A stretch of DNA of 39,767 nt. Source: Leptospiraceae bacterium (GTDB lineage Bacteria > Spirochaetota > Leptospiria > Leptospirales > Leptospiraceae). Made by a program: the position numbers and the translations under genes. Shown in pieces: positions 15,445 to 24,696 of this stretch; the stretch's first letter is position 1, and every line of letters starts with the position of its first letter. The stretch lies in NCBI GenBank assembly GCA_024233865.1, contig JACKPA010000025.1, forward strand, positions 1 to 39,767, in the 5' to 3' direction. The notes under the pieces are model-generated. The model searched no databases. It was not told where the DNA came from and was given only the letters and a program-made list of their open reading frames with translations.

Positions 15445-18400
15445 TCAAGCTTTGAGCTCTTTTTTATTCTTAACAGGCTGAATAGTTTTTATTTTATTCC
15501 TCAATTCATTTTTAATATCACGAATATCATTAGCTATCTCAATAAAATGCCACTCATCATAGTCATATTTTTCCCGAACATTATTAACAGCAGGTAACCA
15601 GCGATTAATGACATAATTGACCTTATGCTCCTTTTCTTTATTAAATCCAGTGATTTCAATAACCAAATTGGCTATTCCACCAGAAGGTATTTTCACTTTA
15701 GCAATAAAATCAGGTACATACATTTTATCCCCACCGTAGGCATCCACATAAGGGATCTCAAACCCTAAAAAGGAATTCTTCACATAAGTGGTCACCTCAT
15801 CCATTTCTTCAAGCGTTTTGGCTGCTATTTGTTCCCAACTATTGGTATCCGCAACAACAAAATTGATATGACTTTTTTTGGTGGGATAAACTTTTTTGAT
15901 GGTATTACCATGCACATAAATAGTAGAACCAAATTTATTGTAATGATTAAACACTGGCATGATCCTTTCATGCCTTTGCTGTTCTGCTTCGATTCCACTT
16001 TGAATATGTCTGCAAACCTTTTCAGCAGGTTCATAAAAAAGCATATTGGGAAAAGCATCACCAATACACTTGGTTTTGTGTTTTAACCAATAATGAACGA
16101 TATCTTTTAATCGTTTAAACTTATGAAAGAAACGGTTACCTTCATCATCTCGATAATAATGATTGATCAACTGCCTGGTGATCGCATACACCAATTCTTG
16201 TTCCCTTCTTTCAGCTATTTGTTCCAAAGTGAGCTCTGCTTCATTGGGCAAAAAGGCAGATGCCATTATAGTCTTTGTAGGATACCTGGAACCATCTATT
16301 TCATAGGGAGGTATTTTACTAAAGTCTGCTTTTATCTCCGCTTCTTCGATTTCGATGCGGTAGCCCGTTAAATTGGGAAAGGTAATTTCCAAATCAGCAC
16401 GTTCTTTTAAAGCTTTAATATGCTTATAATCTAAAGGAGGCGGAGGCGGAACGGCTCCGCCTCCTTTAAAGAGTTTAAATGGGATTCCAATGATCTGTGC
16501 ATATTCTGGTGGAAATTTTTGGGTACTAATTTTCCTTTTGTCCGTCCCTTCGGGAAGAATGTTGTCATCCTTATCATAATTGACCAGGTGATAACTTTGT
16601 CGGCGCAAAGCCCGTCCAGCTACCTGTTCACATAATAACTGTGATCCAAAAGCACGAAGGCCCATCACATGGGTAACGGTATTCGCATCCCAGCCTTCCG
16701 TCAGCATAGAAACAGAAACCACACATCGAATACCTGCGCCGAGTTTTCCTGGTTTACCCACAGTATTGACAACCTCTCTAAGGATATCAGCATCAGTGAG
16801 GTTTTCTACCGATTTCCCAGGATTCATAATGCGGTAATCCTTCTTAAATACCTCAATCTCATGCGCGAATACCTTTTTGAATTGATCATCTACTTGGTCT
16901 GAATTCTCCAAAGCGTAAGAGTCGATGAGCAGTGTTCGAGGCTTATTATAGGCCTTTCCATAACTATCATAATTGGAAAAAAGCGAAGCAATTCCTTGTT
17001 TGGTCGTGACAAAATTGCCTTCCTCATCGTAGATCTCATATCCTGCAATGTATCGATACAATTCAGATGAAACATTTGTATTGTTACACACTACGATAAA
17101 AACAGGAGGCGTTTTGAATAACAATTCATTCTGTTCATACAACTCATAGTCTGTTTTGTAATGAGAATAGAATTGATCAAATGCTTGTTTTACTAAAGGA
17201 GGGATTTCTGGGTCTCCGGACAACACCTCTGTATTTTTTCCTTTCTTAGGAAGTTTGTCTTTTACGTGTTCGTAAAGATTACGTAATTTGGGCATTTCCA
17301 ATGCGTGAGTATTATCAGATTCTGGTAGGAATGGAATCTTCACGAGCCCCGCTTCAATAGCTTCAATCAACCCAAAATCACTAACCACCCAGGGAAATAA
17401 TGTTCCTGGTTCGTATCCAGAACCAGTCAAATAATATGGTGTGGCGCTCATATCATAAACAATGCAAATCTTAAAATGCTGACTAATTGTAGCAATGCCA
17501 TTAATCCAGACAGCAGCCCGTTCATCTTCGCTTTTATCTTCTCTGGAAGATTTTCCTTTAGGTAAATAGCAGTGATGTGCTTCATCATTTAAGATCAACA
17601 GACGACTTCCTCGTTTGAAGTTACCAAGAACCCTTTTTAACATTAGGCTAGGGTTTTCTTTGGCTTCTTGCATTTTACCGTCCACACCGACCTTCCCATC
17701 AAAAGGGCTCCTTTTATTCCCTTGTAAATTCCGTAACTCAAAGGAATGATAATTGGTAATGACAATCCTGGCATTTAATCCTTCGGCACTTTCCCGTAAA
17801 TGAAAGGGAATCAGTCCCCGCTGGTGATAATAATCCTGAATTTCCTGTGGATTGATCGTTTGGGAATCGACATAAAGTACGCCCAGTCGATCACGAATGG
17901 TGATACCAGGGGCAACCAAAAGAAAATAGTCTGCAAAACGAGTATCACTCCGGTATTCCTGCCGATTAAAGTAATGGTAAAGGATCAACATGGCCATAAC
18001 CACTGTTTTACCCGTTCCTGTTGCCATTTTAAAGGCAACCCTAGGAAGATTGAATGTGTCATCTTCCCCAACTTGGCAAGCGGTATGTAATCTATTGAGC
18101 ATACTTTGACCAACATTAGATTTGACCGCTACCTCATTGAGCCAAACAGCCGTTTCAACCGCTTCTCTTTGAGCGAAAAATAGATTTTTTGTGATTTCCC
18201 GCTGTTCATTTTCGAACCAATATTTAAGTAACTCCCTAGATACTCGTGTTACATTAGGATAATTTTCTGCTCTCCATATTGCGATTTCCCTTCGCAAAAT
18301 ATTAATGATATGGTTCTCGGCATTAGCAACCTGTTCGCTAATGAACATTTGTCCTTGGATGCCCGTTCTTACAGGTATGGGAGCATTAATATCGGGATCA

Positions 18401-18516
18401 AAGATTCGACGTCCTTTGTCAATATTCTGATAATCAAGGGTACCATCAGGTAAGGTACGATAATGGAATTTAGGTGGGCCGTAAGGGCTATTTAGAATAG
18501 GGTTATTTTCACTCAT
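15445..18516 (-). CDS. res: BPTD_3080-family restriction endonuclease (type III-like Res, helicase-nuclease)
   Basis: 1023 residues. Superfamily 2 helicase: Walker A MATGTGKTVVMAM (ATGTGKT 165-171), DEAH box LILNDEAHHCY (311-314), SATP (357-360) and a late motif EQVAGRALRR. A short polyproline run (AVPPPPPL) separates the helicase from the C-terminal part. Near the end, MYVPDFIAKV and LVIEITG form a PD-(D/E)XK-like pair in which Thr stands where Lys is usual. It is the cleaving and translocating partner of Mod. First gene of the minus-strand run; its promoter should lie in 18517-18764. The family is recognised from the overall sequence and from the N-terminal segment. Confidence 0.9.
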   Translation of the reverse strand: MSENNPILNSPYGPPKFHYRTLPDGTLDYQNIDKGRRIFDPDINAPIPVRTGIQGQMFISEQVANAENHIINILRREIAIWRAENYPNVTRVSRELLKYWFENEQREITKNLFFAQREAVETAVWLNEVAVKSNVGQSMLNRLHTACQVGEDDTFNLPRVAFKMATGTGKTVVMAMLILYHYFNRQEYRSDTRFADYFLLVAPGITIRDRLGVLYVDSQTINPQEIQDYYHQRGLIPFHLRESAEGLNARIVITNYHSFELRNLQGNKRSPFDGKVGVDGKMQEAKENPSLMLKRVLGNFKRGSRLLILNDEAHHCYLPKGKSSREDKSEDERAAVWINGIATISQHFKICIVYDMSATPYYLTGSGYEPGTLFPWVVSDFGLIEAIEAGLVKIPFLPESDNTHALEMPKLRNLYEHVKDKLPKKGKNTEVLSGDPEIPPLVKQAFDQFYSHYKTDYELYEQNELLFKTPPVFIVVCNNTNVSSELYRYIAGYEIYDEEGNFVTTKQGIASLFSNYDSYGKAYNKPRTLLIDSYALENSDQVDDQFKKVFAHEIEVFKKDYRIMNPGKSVENLTDADILREVVNTVGKPGKLGAGIRCVVSVSMLTEGWDANTVTHVMGLRAFGSQLLCEQVAGRALRRQSYHLVNYDKDDNILPEGTDKRKISTQKFPPEYAQIIGIPFKLFKGGGAVPPPPPLDYKHIKALKERADLEITFPNLTGYRIEIEEAEIKADFSKIPPYEIDGSRYPTKTIMASAFLPNEAELTLEQIAERREQELVYAITRQLINHYYRDDEGNRFFHKFKRLKDIVHYWLKHKTKCIGDAFPNMLFYEPAEKVCRHIQSGIEAEQQRHERIMPVFNHYNKFGSTIYVHGNTIKKVYPTKKSHINFVVADTNSWEQIAAKTLEEMDEVTTYVKNSFLGFEIPYVDAYGGDKMYVPDFIAKVKIPSGGIANLVIEITGFNKEKEHKVNYVINRWLPAVNNVREKYDYDEWHFIEIANDIRDIKNELRNKIKTIQPVKNKKELKA

Positions 18517-18764
18517 TTCTATACTTAAGTATGGTTTTTACATAAGTTGCTTCCACTCTTGTTCAAATGTTTTTGAACCAAAGTAAATGATTTAAAAAAA
18601 AGCCCCCCTAAGCTTTGAAAAATTTCTTTACAAAGATTTTTTTGGGATGGGATCAAATATAGAAAATAATCAACAATAATAGTAATAATTACACGGGAAA
18701 GTATCCAATCATATAATGATAAGAAGGGTGAGTAACTTTTTGAAAAGATTGTAAATTCTTTGGA

Positions 18765-19103
18765 TTAAAGTCTGTCGTACTTTTTAGCATTTCCTTTAGC
18801 TTTTGCAATAGGGTATTTTTGGGCATTCTTTGCAATCTTTGAAAACACTATTTCCAAAACATCGAAGTTATATTTTTCAGCTAGCAAAAAGGCATAGGCA
18901 AAAACATCTGCCAGTTCTTCTTTGATTTTTTCTTGGTCCACACTTTCTATTTCCTCCAAATTTTTCCATAGGAACAGTTCATTCAATTCCGCTGCTTCTA
19001 TGGATATGGCCAAAGCCAGATCTTTAGCATTATGAAACTGGGCCCAATCTCTTTCATCTCTGAATTTTACAAGTGCCGTGGTAATTTTTTCAATTTCTGT
19101 CAT
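18765..19103 (-). CDS. MazG-like nucleotide pyrophosphohydrolase
   Basis: 112 residues, a single all-alpha NTP-PPase domain. ISIEAAELNELFLW and KEELADVFAYAFLLAEKY give the two metal-binding acidic motifs (ExxEL and EELADV) of MazG/RS21-C6 enzymes, and the length is right for a one-domain member. It should hydrolyse (d)NTPs to (d)NMP and pyrophosphate. The start codon lies one base after the stop of the TPR-metallopeptidase gene, so the two are almost certainly co-translated. The 248 bp beyond its stop, up to res, contain no gene. Confidence 0.9.
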   Translation of the reverse strand: MTEIEKITTALVKFRDERDWAQFHNAKDLALAISIEAAELNELFLWKNLEEIESVDQEKIKEELADVFAYAFLLAEKYNFDVLEIVFSKIAKNAQKYPIAKAKGNAKKYDRL

Positions 19104-19104
19104 A

Positions 19105-21114
19105 TCATTGTTTTAACAATCCCTTAGCCAGGTTATACTCTTCCTCAAAATCCAACTGGAGGTGAGCAACCATCGAAGGATCAAAAATGGCCCAGGAAAC
19201 ATACATATAAGCAAGCAATTTCCAGCCACTAAAAGACTGTCCAGGGACTGAACTTAAACTATACCGTTCTTTTTCGTGAGGATCAATGCCTAATCTACCC
19301 AATTCTGCAACTTCAAATCCAACCTCTTTGGCTTTCTCTTTTGATTTATTTGAAAAATATTGAAGTGCACCTAACATATGCATCATCACGGCCATGTTCA
19401 TTCCCTGCTTTTGATTGGCCTCAACGAACTTTTTCATTTTTTCCTCCTCGAAAGCTGTATGAGTCTCCAGGTTGTAGGGATCATTTTCGATCTCCGCCAA
19501 AATATCCTCCGCGAACTTTAGGTTTGTTCCCGTATCAGGTTTTTCCTTTTTTGGAGTCGTTTGATTTTCATGTTCCAATGTAAAGTAAGCGGAAAGGTTT
19601 AAGTCATCTGCCCACCATTTGATCAAATCATATTCCTCGCCGCCTTCCCGGTCATCTTTCATTTTAAGGTATTCCTCGTAAATGCTTTTAGCTTTTTTAA
19701 ATAAAACCGGCTCTTTAATTTGATCGACGAGATCAATACCGAACAACTCCTCGAGTTGAAATAATTGAGTATACGTTAAAATGATATTGGCATCCCTTAC
19801 AAAATCAGGTGCTATCTTTTTGGCCGTCGGATCATTAGCCCCGGCAATCGCTTGCGAGTGTAAACCCAATAAACTTAAAAATTGAATCGGTCTTAATTCA
19901 GGATAACGATCATATAATCTTTGTTCTATGAATAAGTCGATGGGAGCATTGTAAATTTGGAGGTTAATGCCATTAAACATTTGTTTTAAAAAATGTCGAT
20001 AGTTTACCTCCGTTAGTCCTCCCTTTATCATCTTCTTTTTATCCTTTTCAGCCCTTTTAAAAAAAGTCGCTTCATTCTTGGCAGTGGAGGTAAAAAGGTA
20101 ATTCTCATTTTCTTTACGTGCTTCATCGATCAACTCCAGGTGCGTTAATTCATGAAACACTAAATGTGCGTATCCTGGTGTCGTTTTTTTATACCGGATG
20201 GTGTGATTTGGATTGCCCCTATACTCTGCTATTTCTATTTTGGCAGGTGTGCCAATGTTATCATCTATGACAACATCTATATTTTTCGAAGTCTGTTGCT
20301 CCAGTTGATGGAGAAAAGGTCCAAACAATAGGTCCTCATCGGTTTCTGAAAGAACAGCTTTGGCAATCTCTAATTGCAAAGATTGGCAGGACCGTAATAA
20401 ATTCTGATCCTTCACTTTTTGATCGTTAATGATCTTTAAAGTCATGGATGCCTTCTCGAATGCCCCATGAAAGTCCCCTAAATTATAGAGCGTTAGTGCA
20501 AGTCCATACAATGAGTTAGGATATTTAGGATTGATCTCGAAAGCCTTTTCAAAATAAGTTAAAGCCTTCTCCAGATTACCGCTTTTGGCAATGATTCCCG
20601 CTATATTATTAAGAGCTATGTAATTTTTAGATTCATGCTCCAAAACTTTACGATAATATATTTCCGCCACCTCAATATCATTATGGAAAGAAGCATAAAT
20701 ATTCCCCATCATGATCAAGGCGTTGGTATTTTGCGGATCCCATTTTAATGCTTCGATTAATTGGTTGACCCCTTCCTCCTGATCTCCCTCATCTGACAAA
20801 ATTTGACCGTAAATCCTGAATACCTCTGAGTTTTTAGTTCCATGTTGGATCAGATCTTTGATGAGGTCTTTTGCCTTTTCAAAATGACCGTTTTCCGCAT
20901 TTTTGATAATTTGGCTTAAGGTCTGAGTCTCTTTCACCTGATCGTCAGCTAAATCAATATGAATGAAGCCATCAATTATTTGTATGGACGGCACATGACC
21001 CTCAACAGAAAATGTTTCTTGAAGAGTTTTGATTATCTCCTTATCCTTTGAAATCCCTTTCAGCCCAGGGAAGATCTGATATAAAAACTCGTCAATGCGG
21101 TAAATAATTTTCAT
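19105..21114 (-). CDS. TPR protein with HExxH metallopeptidase motif
   Basis: 669 residues, no signal peptide. About 70-235 are TPR repeats (for example NALIMMGNIYASFHNDIEVA and YIALNNIAGIIAKSGNLEKA). A zinc-peptidase-like site follows: HLVFHELTHLELIDEA with HELTH at 321-325 and a possible third ligand in NEATFF (E348). The C-terminal 250 residues are helical and of no family I recognise. It starts 126 bp after the FHA gene and is followed by the MazG-like gene with one base between. A cytosolic, TPR-docked protease acting on a partner is a reasonable guess, but no substrate is evident. Confidence 0.75.
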   Translation of the reverse strand: MKIIYRIDEFLYQIFPGLKGISKDKEIIKTLQETFSVEGHVPSIQIIDGFIHIDLADDQVKETQTLSQIIKNAENGHFEKAKDLIKDLIQHGTKNSEVFRIYGQILSDEGDQEEGVNQLIEALKWDPQNTNALIMMGNIYASFHNDIEVAEIYYRKVLEHESKNYIALNNIAGIIAKSGNLEKALTYFEKAFEINPKYPNSLYGLALTLYNLGDFHGAFEKASMTLKIINDQKVKDQNLLRSCQSLQLEIAKAVLSETDEDLLFGPFLHQLEQQTSKNIDVVIDDNIGTPAKIEIAEYRGNPNHTIRYKKTTPGYAHLVFHELTHLELIDEARKENENYLFTSTAKNEATFFKRAEKDKKKMIKGGLTEVNYRHFLKQMFNGINLQIYNAPIDLFIEQRLYDRYPELRPIQFLSLLGLHSQAIAGANDPTAKKIAPDFVRDANIILTYTQLFQLEELFGIDLVDQIKEPVLFKKAKSIYEEYLKMKDDREGGEEYDLIKWWADDLNLSAYFTLEHENQTTPKKEKPDTGTNLKFAEDILAEIENDPYNLETHTAFEEEKMKKFVEANQKQGMNMAVMMHMLGALQYFSNKSKEKAKEVGFEVAELGRLGIDPHEKERYSLSSVPGQSFSGWKLLAYMYVSWAIFDPSMVAHLQLDFEEEYNLAKGLLKQ

Positions 21115-21240
21115 AAAATAATCTGGTGCGATGCTGGTTGTCTTTTTTTAATGATCAGGTCGCAATATAAGGAGAAAAGGGGAGTAACAGAAAGGTTCTA
21201 GAAAAACCTGAAAGCAAAATGGTTTTGTGTTTGAGGAAGC

Positions 21241-21825
21241 CTACCAGTCAGCAGTTTTCAACGTATCGAAAACCTTGATTATATTATTACCAACTTGAAT
21301 TTCATCACCTAACTTTATTACCGAATTTTTAATTCTAAATCCATTTATTAAAGTGCCATTGGTGCTTTTTAAATCCATGACTCTCAATACCTGGTGAGAA
21401 ATAAAAATTTTGCAATGATTTCTTGAGACGATTGGTGATTCTAATTTTATGTCTGCATCGACGGATCTCCCAACGATTATTTCGTCATTATTGAATACTG
21501 GATAATCTACAATATGTCCATTTTCGACGATGAGCCGGCAATAAATATTATGATTCTTAAATATCGGATTGTTTTGACAAATTTCATCAACTTGTGTAAT
21601 AAGTGATTTGGTTATTTTGTTATACTCAATTGTATATTCCTCCTGGGTTATGATTCTTTGATTATACTGTTTTTGCAATAAAGTATATCTTGAATTTAAT
21701 TGGGTAATATCGGTTAACCAACGTGAATGATCATCAATTTCCAAATTATTAATTAGGAAAGCAATGCCGTCATTTAGGTCATTTATCAATTTGCTTAGAG
21801 CAATTCTTTTAAACCTGTTAATCAT
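21241..21825 (-). CDS. FHA-domain protein
   Basis: 194 residues from the ATG at 21823-21825. An open frame reaches back to 21909, but the extra residues overlap the membrane-protein gene and look like its shadow. The C-terminal 75 residues are a forkhead-associated domain: EIIVGRSVDADIKL, PIVSRNHCKI and DLKSTNGTLING carry the conserved G-R, S-xx-H and N-G positions that bind phosphothreonine. The N-terminal half is helical. It follows the small membrane protein by 17 bp and lies two genes downstream of a Ser/Thr kinase, so it is probably a reader of that kinase's phosphorylation. Confidence 0.88.
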   Translation of the reverse strand: MINRFKRIALSKLINDLNDGIAFLINNLEIDDHSRWLTDITQLNSRYTLLQKQYNQRIITQEEYTIEYNKITKSLITQVDEICQNNPIFKNHNIYCRLIVENGHIVDYPVFNNDEIIVGRSVDADIKLESPIVSRNHCKIFISHQVLRVMDLKSTNGTLINGFRIKNSVIKLGDEIQVGNNIIKVFDTLKTADW

Positions 21826-21842
21826 TACTGATATTAATTTTG

Positions 21843-22028
21843 TCAAGCACGTATTAGCAAATAAATACCAAAGCCAATTAAAGCAAAAGCAATAACAAAA
21901 GGCAAGCATCCACCAATAGGATGAATGTGGATCATTCTAACATACCTAGAATCTCTTTTTCCTCTATTAATATCAGAGGCCCATGCATACCAAATAACAA
22001 TTCCAATAGTAATTAAAACTTTACCCAT
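21843..22028 (-). CDS. Small membrane protein, two predicted helices
   Basis: 61 residues from the Met at 22026-22028, which clears the stop of the kinase gene; a longer frame starts at 22070 inside it. Two hydrophobic segments (VLITIGIVIWYAW, and PFVIAFALIGFGIYLLIRA) flank a basic loop. No family recognised. Its place between the membrane kinase and the FHA protein suggests a structural partner of that module. Confidence 0.6.
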   Translation of the reverse strand: MGKVLITIGIVIWYAWASDINRGKRDSRYVRMIHIHPIGGCLPFVIAFALIGFGIYLLIRA

Positions 22029-22044
22029 TTTATCTTGTATTTTG

Positions 22045-24696
22045 TTAATCGTAACGGGGATATAAAGCATTTACCATCCTTTCCGGAAGTTCTTTGCTTA
22101 AAATATCATAAGCAAGTTTATTTTCTTCATTCAAATCCATAAAATACCATGAAGTTCCGCCATTTTCTGATATGGCTGCAATTGGAACATATGATTTGTG
22201 GTCGAATTTTCCATTCCTAAATATTGTATTTTCATTTTGGAAAGAAGTATATATTTTTCCATTATTTTCGAAAAATTCACTATGCTTTAAAGCAAGCCTA
22301 ATATCCTTTATAATTCCTTCGAAAATTTCAGAATTTTCCCTCTCAGAAGCAAGAACCTGAATAAATTCTTTTTTAATATCTGGAATGGGTATACCCGTTA
22401 ATTTCGATAATTCCAGGAATACAACGGGATAAAACATTTCAATTAATTCTTTAAATCTTTTTTCTAACTTTAAATGGTTGAATTTTTTAATGGCTTTATC
22501 AAGATTATTTAAATTTTCGTTATCTAATTGAATTACTGTAGCAGTATTTGTATCGCCAACAGAAAGTTCACCCCCAGCAGATCGAATTATTTTTTTATTA
22601 ATCATGTCATGCAAGGATAATATTTCTTTAGCCTTATCAGTTTGGAAGCCAAGATTTAAGGCAATAGTTGCATATTTTTTAGCAACTTTCAAGTGTTCAT
22701 CAATTTCTCTAGGAATGATATTGTTATTGGAAATTTCTTCAACGATTTTCCCAATTGAGGCATCTGCCAGATAAATATGAAACTCCATGTTATCAGTAAA
22801 TAATAAAAGGCCTTTTTTTAATTCTCTAATGGCATCCTCAAATCGTTTGATGTCAATTAAAAAATGAACATATCGAACAACTATTCCTGGATCGTATGCT
22901 AAATCTAAAGAATGTTTGTAATGCTGAATAGCTTCCTCAGTTTTTCCTAATTTAATTTTTATTCGAGCAATATCAGCGTAAAAAACTCCTTGATTTGGAT
23001 AAAGTTCAGTACATACATTAAAGTAGTTTAAAGCTTCATTTAAATCTCCCGAACTTTCAACAGCAAATCCCCATTCCTTATGCAATAACACCTTTTCGAA
23101 TTCAGTTGAGGCATATTTTAAGCAATATTTAAACTTTGGTATGGCTGCAAAAAAGTTTTTCTCATATGAATCGCATAAAGCGGGAAAATAAAATTTATAA
23201 AACAGCTTTTTATTTATTGATTCAGAATATTGTCTTACTTTCTCGTAATCCCCAATTTTGATTAATGTTTCAATTAATGAAATAATTGTATCCTCATTGG
23301 GGGGAGATGCAATAACCATAGGAGATTCGAGATTGAAATATCTTTTTTTTATCCTTGCTAGTTCTTTTCTCAAATCAAAAAAGGAGTTAAATCTATCTTC
23401 TTTTCGTTTTGCCAGGCATTTATATGTTAGATCTAATAGTTCTGGAGGAATATTATTATTCCAATTATTTATTGATAGAGGGGCACTGTATTGATGAGAA
23501 TTCCGATAACCTTCATAACCTCCTGCGGAAAAAGGTTTTTCTCCAGTTATCAATTCATAAAGAATACATCCAAAGGAATAAATATCAGATCTAGTATCAA
23601 CCTTCTCATTCTCTATAAATTGTTCGGGTGAAGCATAGGCAAATGTACCTTCAAATTTTTTAAAATCAATTTCATTACTTTCCTTTATCTTATTTTTAGG
23701 AAAATTTGGTGTAGAAAATTTAAGTTCCCCAAGCTGGGAGGTTTTTTCATCAGAATAGATTATTCCAAAATCAGTTAATTTTGCCTGGAAATCAGATGAA
23801 ATAAGAATGTTTTGCGGTTTCAAATCTTTATGGACAAAGTTTGAAATTTGATTATTTGCATGGGATAAAGCATCGCAAATATTAATTCCTATACCTATTA
23901 TTTTAATTATATCGCCAGATATTTGAGGAATCAAGTCATCCAAACTATTTTCCACATATTCCATCACAATTTGAGGAGAGTGAACTCCACGATGGATTAA
24001 TTTTATCTGGACAATATTAGGATGTTGCCCTAACAATATATGTGAGTGACATTCATACAACCAATTTTTTATTTTATCTAAATTAAGATCAGAAAAACCC
24101 TTTAGGACTTTGACTGCAACATATTCTTCATCTTTAAAAAAATCAGATCTACAAATGAACACTTTAGCCATTCCTCCTTCTCTTTCATCAACTTTGTGAT
24201 ATGCATCAAGTAAATAATTAGATTCATTTATTTGAATTCCAGGGTCATAGATATTAGTATCCTCATTTGTGTCGATTGTTAAGGTTTGGGTCTCAAACTC
24301 ATTTTTCTTTCCTTCGTTAATTGTTTTATAATTTTTTATCAAGTCATCATATGGAATATTTTTTTCAGGGCTTAACGAATTCTCCTGATTGGTTATTAAT
24401 TCCATTTGCCTTTTGAAAGCTTCTTGCTTTCGTTCCAGGTCTTTTTCGATTTTAGGTCCTTTTATAATACCGTAAATGAAAGCAATTAGACCTACTGTAA
24501 TTCCAGAAGGTAATCCTAAGATCAAATAAGCAACACCTCCTAAAAAGGCCCCATAAATGATTGATAATATAATCATAGAAGACCATCCCACAAATAAAAA
24601 AGTGAATAGGATTTTAATGATCTTTGACATTTTCAGCTTAGGTATGTTTGAAAAATATTTTTTTAAGTCTACTTTTAACCAAGTGTTATGGCTCAT
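22045..24696 (-). CDS. Membrane Ser/Thr protein kinase with C-terminal TPRs
   Basis: About 883 residues using the ATG at 24694-24696, whose reading overlaps the mrr stop by 11 nt (coupled start); an in-frame ATG at 24741 lies deeper in mrr. Residue numbers here count from 24741. Two hydrophobic segments near 40-95 are followed by a linker. The Hanks-type kinase (about 180-465) has EYVAVKVLKG (K211), VHKDLKPQNIL (HKD in place of HRD, 304-306), LTDFG (324-326) and YASPEQF (371-374). All catalytic residues look present. About 500-700 are TPR-like repeats; the end is unrecognised. Likely phosphorylates Thr targets read by the downstream FHA protein. Confidence 0.9.
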   Translation of the reverse strand: MSHNTWLKVDLKKYFSNIPKLKMSKIIKILFTFLFVGWSSMIILSIIYGAFLGGVAYLILGLPSGITVGLIAFIYGIIKGPKIEKDLERKQEAFKRQMELITNQENSLSPEKNIPYDDLIKNYKTINEGKKNEFETQTLTIDTNEDTNIYDPGIQINESNYLLDAYHKVDEREGGMAKVFICRSDFFKDEEYVAVKVLKGFSDLNLDKIKNWLYECHSHILLGQHPNIVQIKLIHRGVHSPQIVMEYVENSLDDLIPQISGDIIKIIGIGINICDALSHANNQISNFVHKDLKPQNILISSDFQAKLTDFGIIYSDEKTSQLGELKFSTPNFPKNKIKESNEIDFKKFEGTFAYASPEQFIENEKVDTRSDIYSFGCILYELITGEKPFSAGGYEGYRNSHQYSAPLSINNWNNNIPPELLDLTYKCLAKRKEDRFNSFFDLRKELARIKKRYFNLESPMVIASPPNEDTIISLIETLIKIGDYEKVRQYSESINKKLFYKFYFPALCDSYEKNFFAAIPKFKYCLKYASTEFEKVLLHKEWGFAVESSGDLNEALNYFNVCTELYPNQGVFYADIARIKIKLGKTEEAIQHYKHSLDLAYDPGIVVRYVHFLIDIKRFEDAIRELKKGLLLFTDNMEFHIYLADASIGKIVEEISNNNIIPREIDEHLKVAKKYATIALNLGFQTDKAKEILSLHDMINKKIIRSAGGELSVGDTNTATVIQLDNENLNNLDKAIKKFNHLKLEKRFKELIEMFYPVVFLELSKLTGIPIPDIKKEFIQVLASERENSEIFEGIIKDIRLALKHSEFFENNGKIYTSFQNENTIFRNGKFDHKSYVPIAAISENGGTSWYFMDLNEENKLAYDILSKELPERMVNALYPRYD

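Noticed and set aside
18590..18650. Possible terminator or promoter around the CCCCCC run upstream of res
   Set aside because: Stems are at most 5 bp (AAAGC/GCTTT, CTTTG/CAAAG) and no Bacteroidota promoter consensus stood out.
21193..21209. Small hairpin AGGTT/AACCT as terminator between the FHA and TPR genes
   Set aside because: Only 5 bp of stem and no T-run after it on the minus strand.
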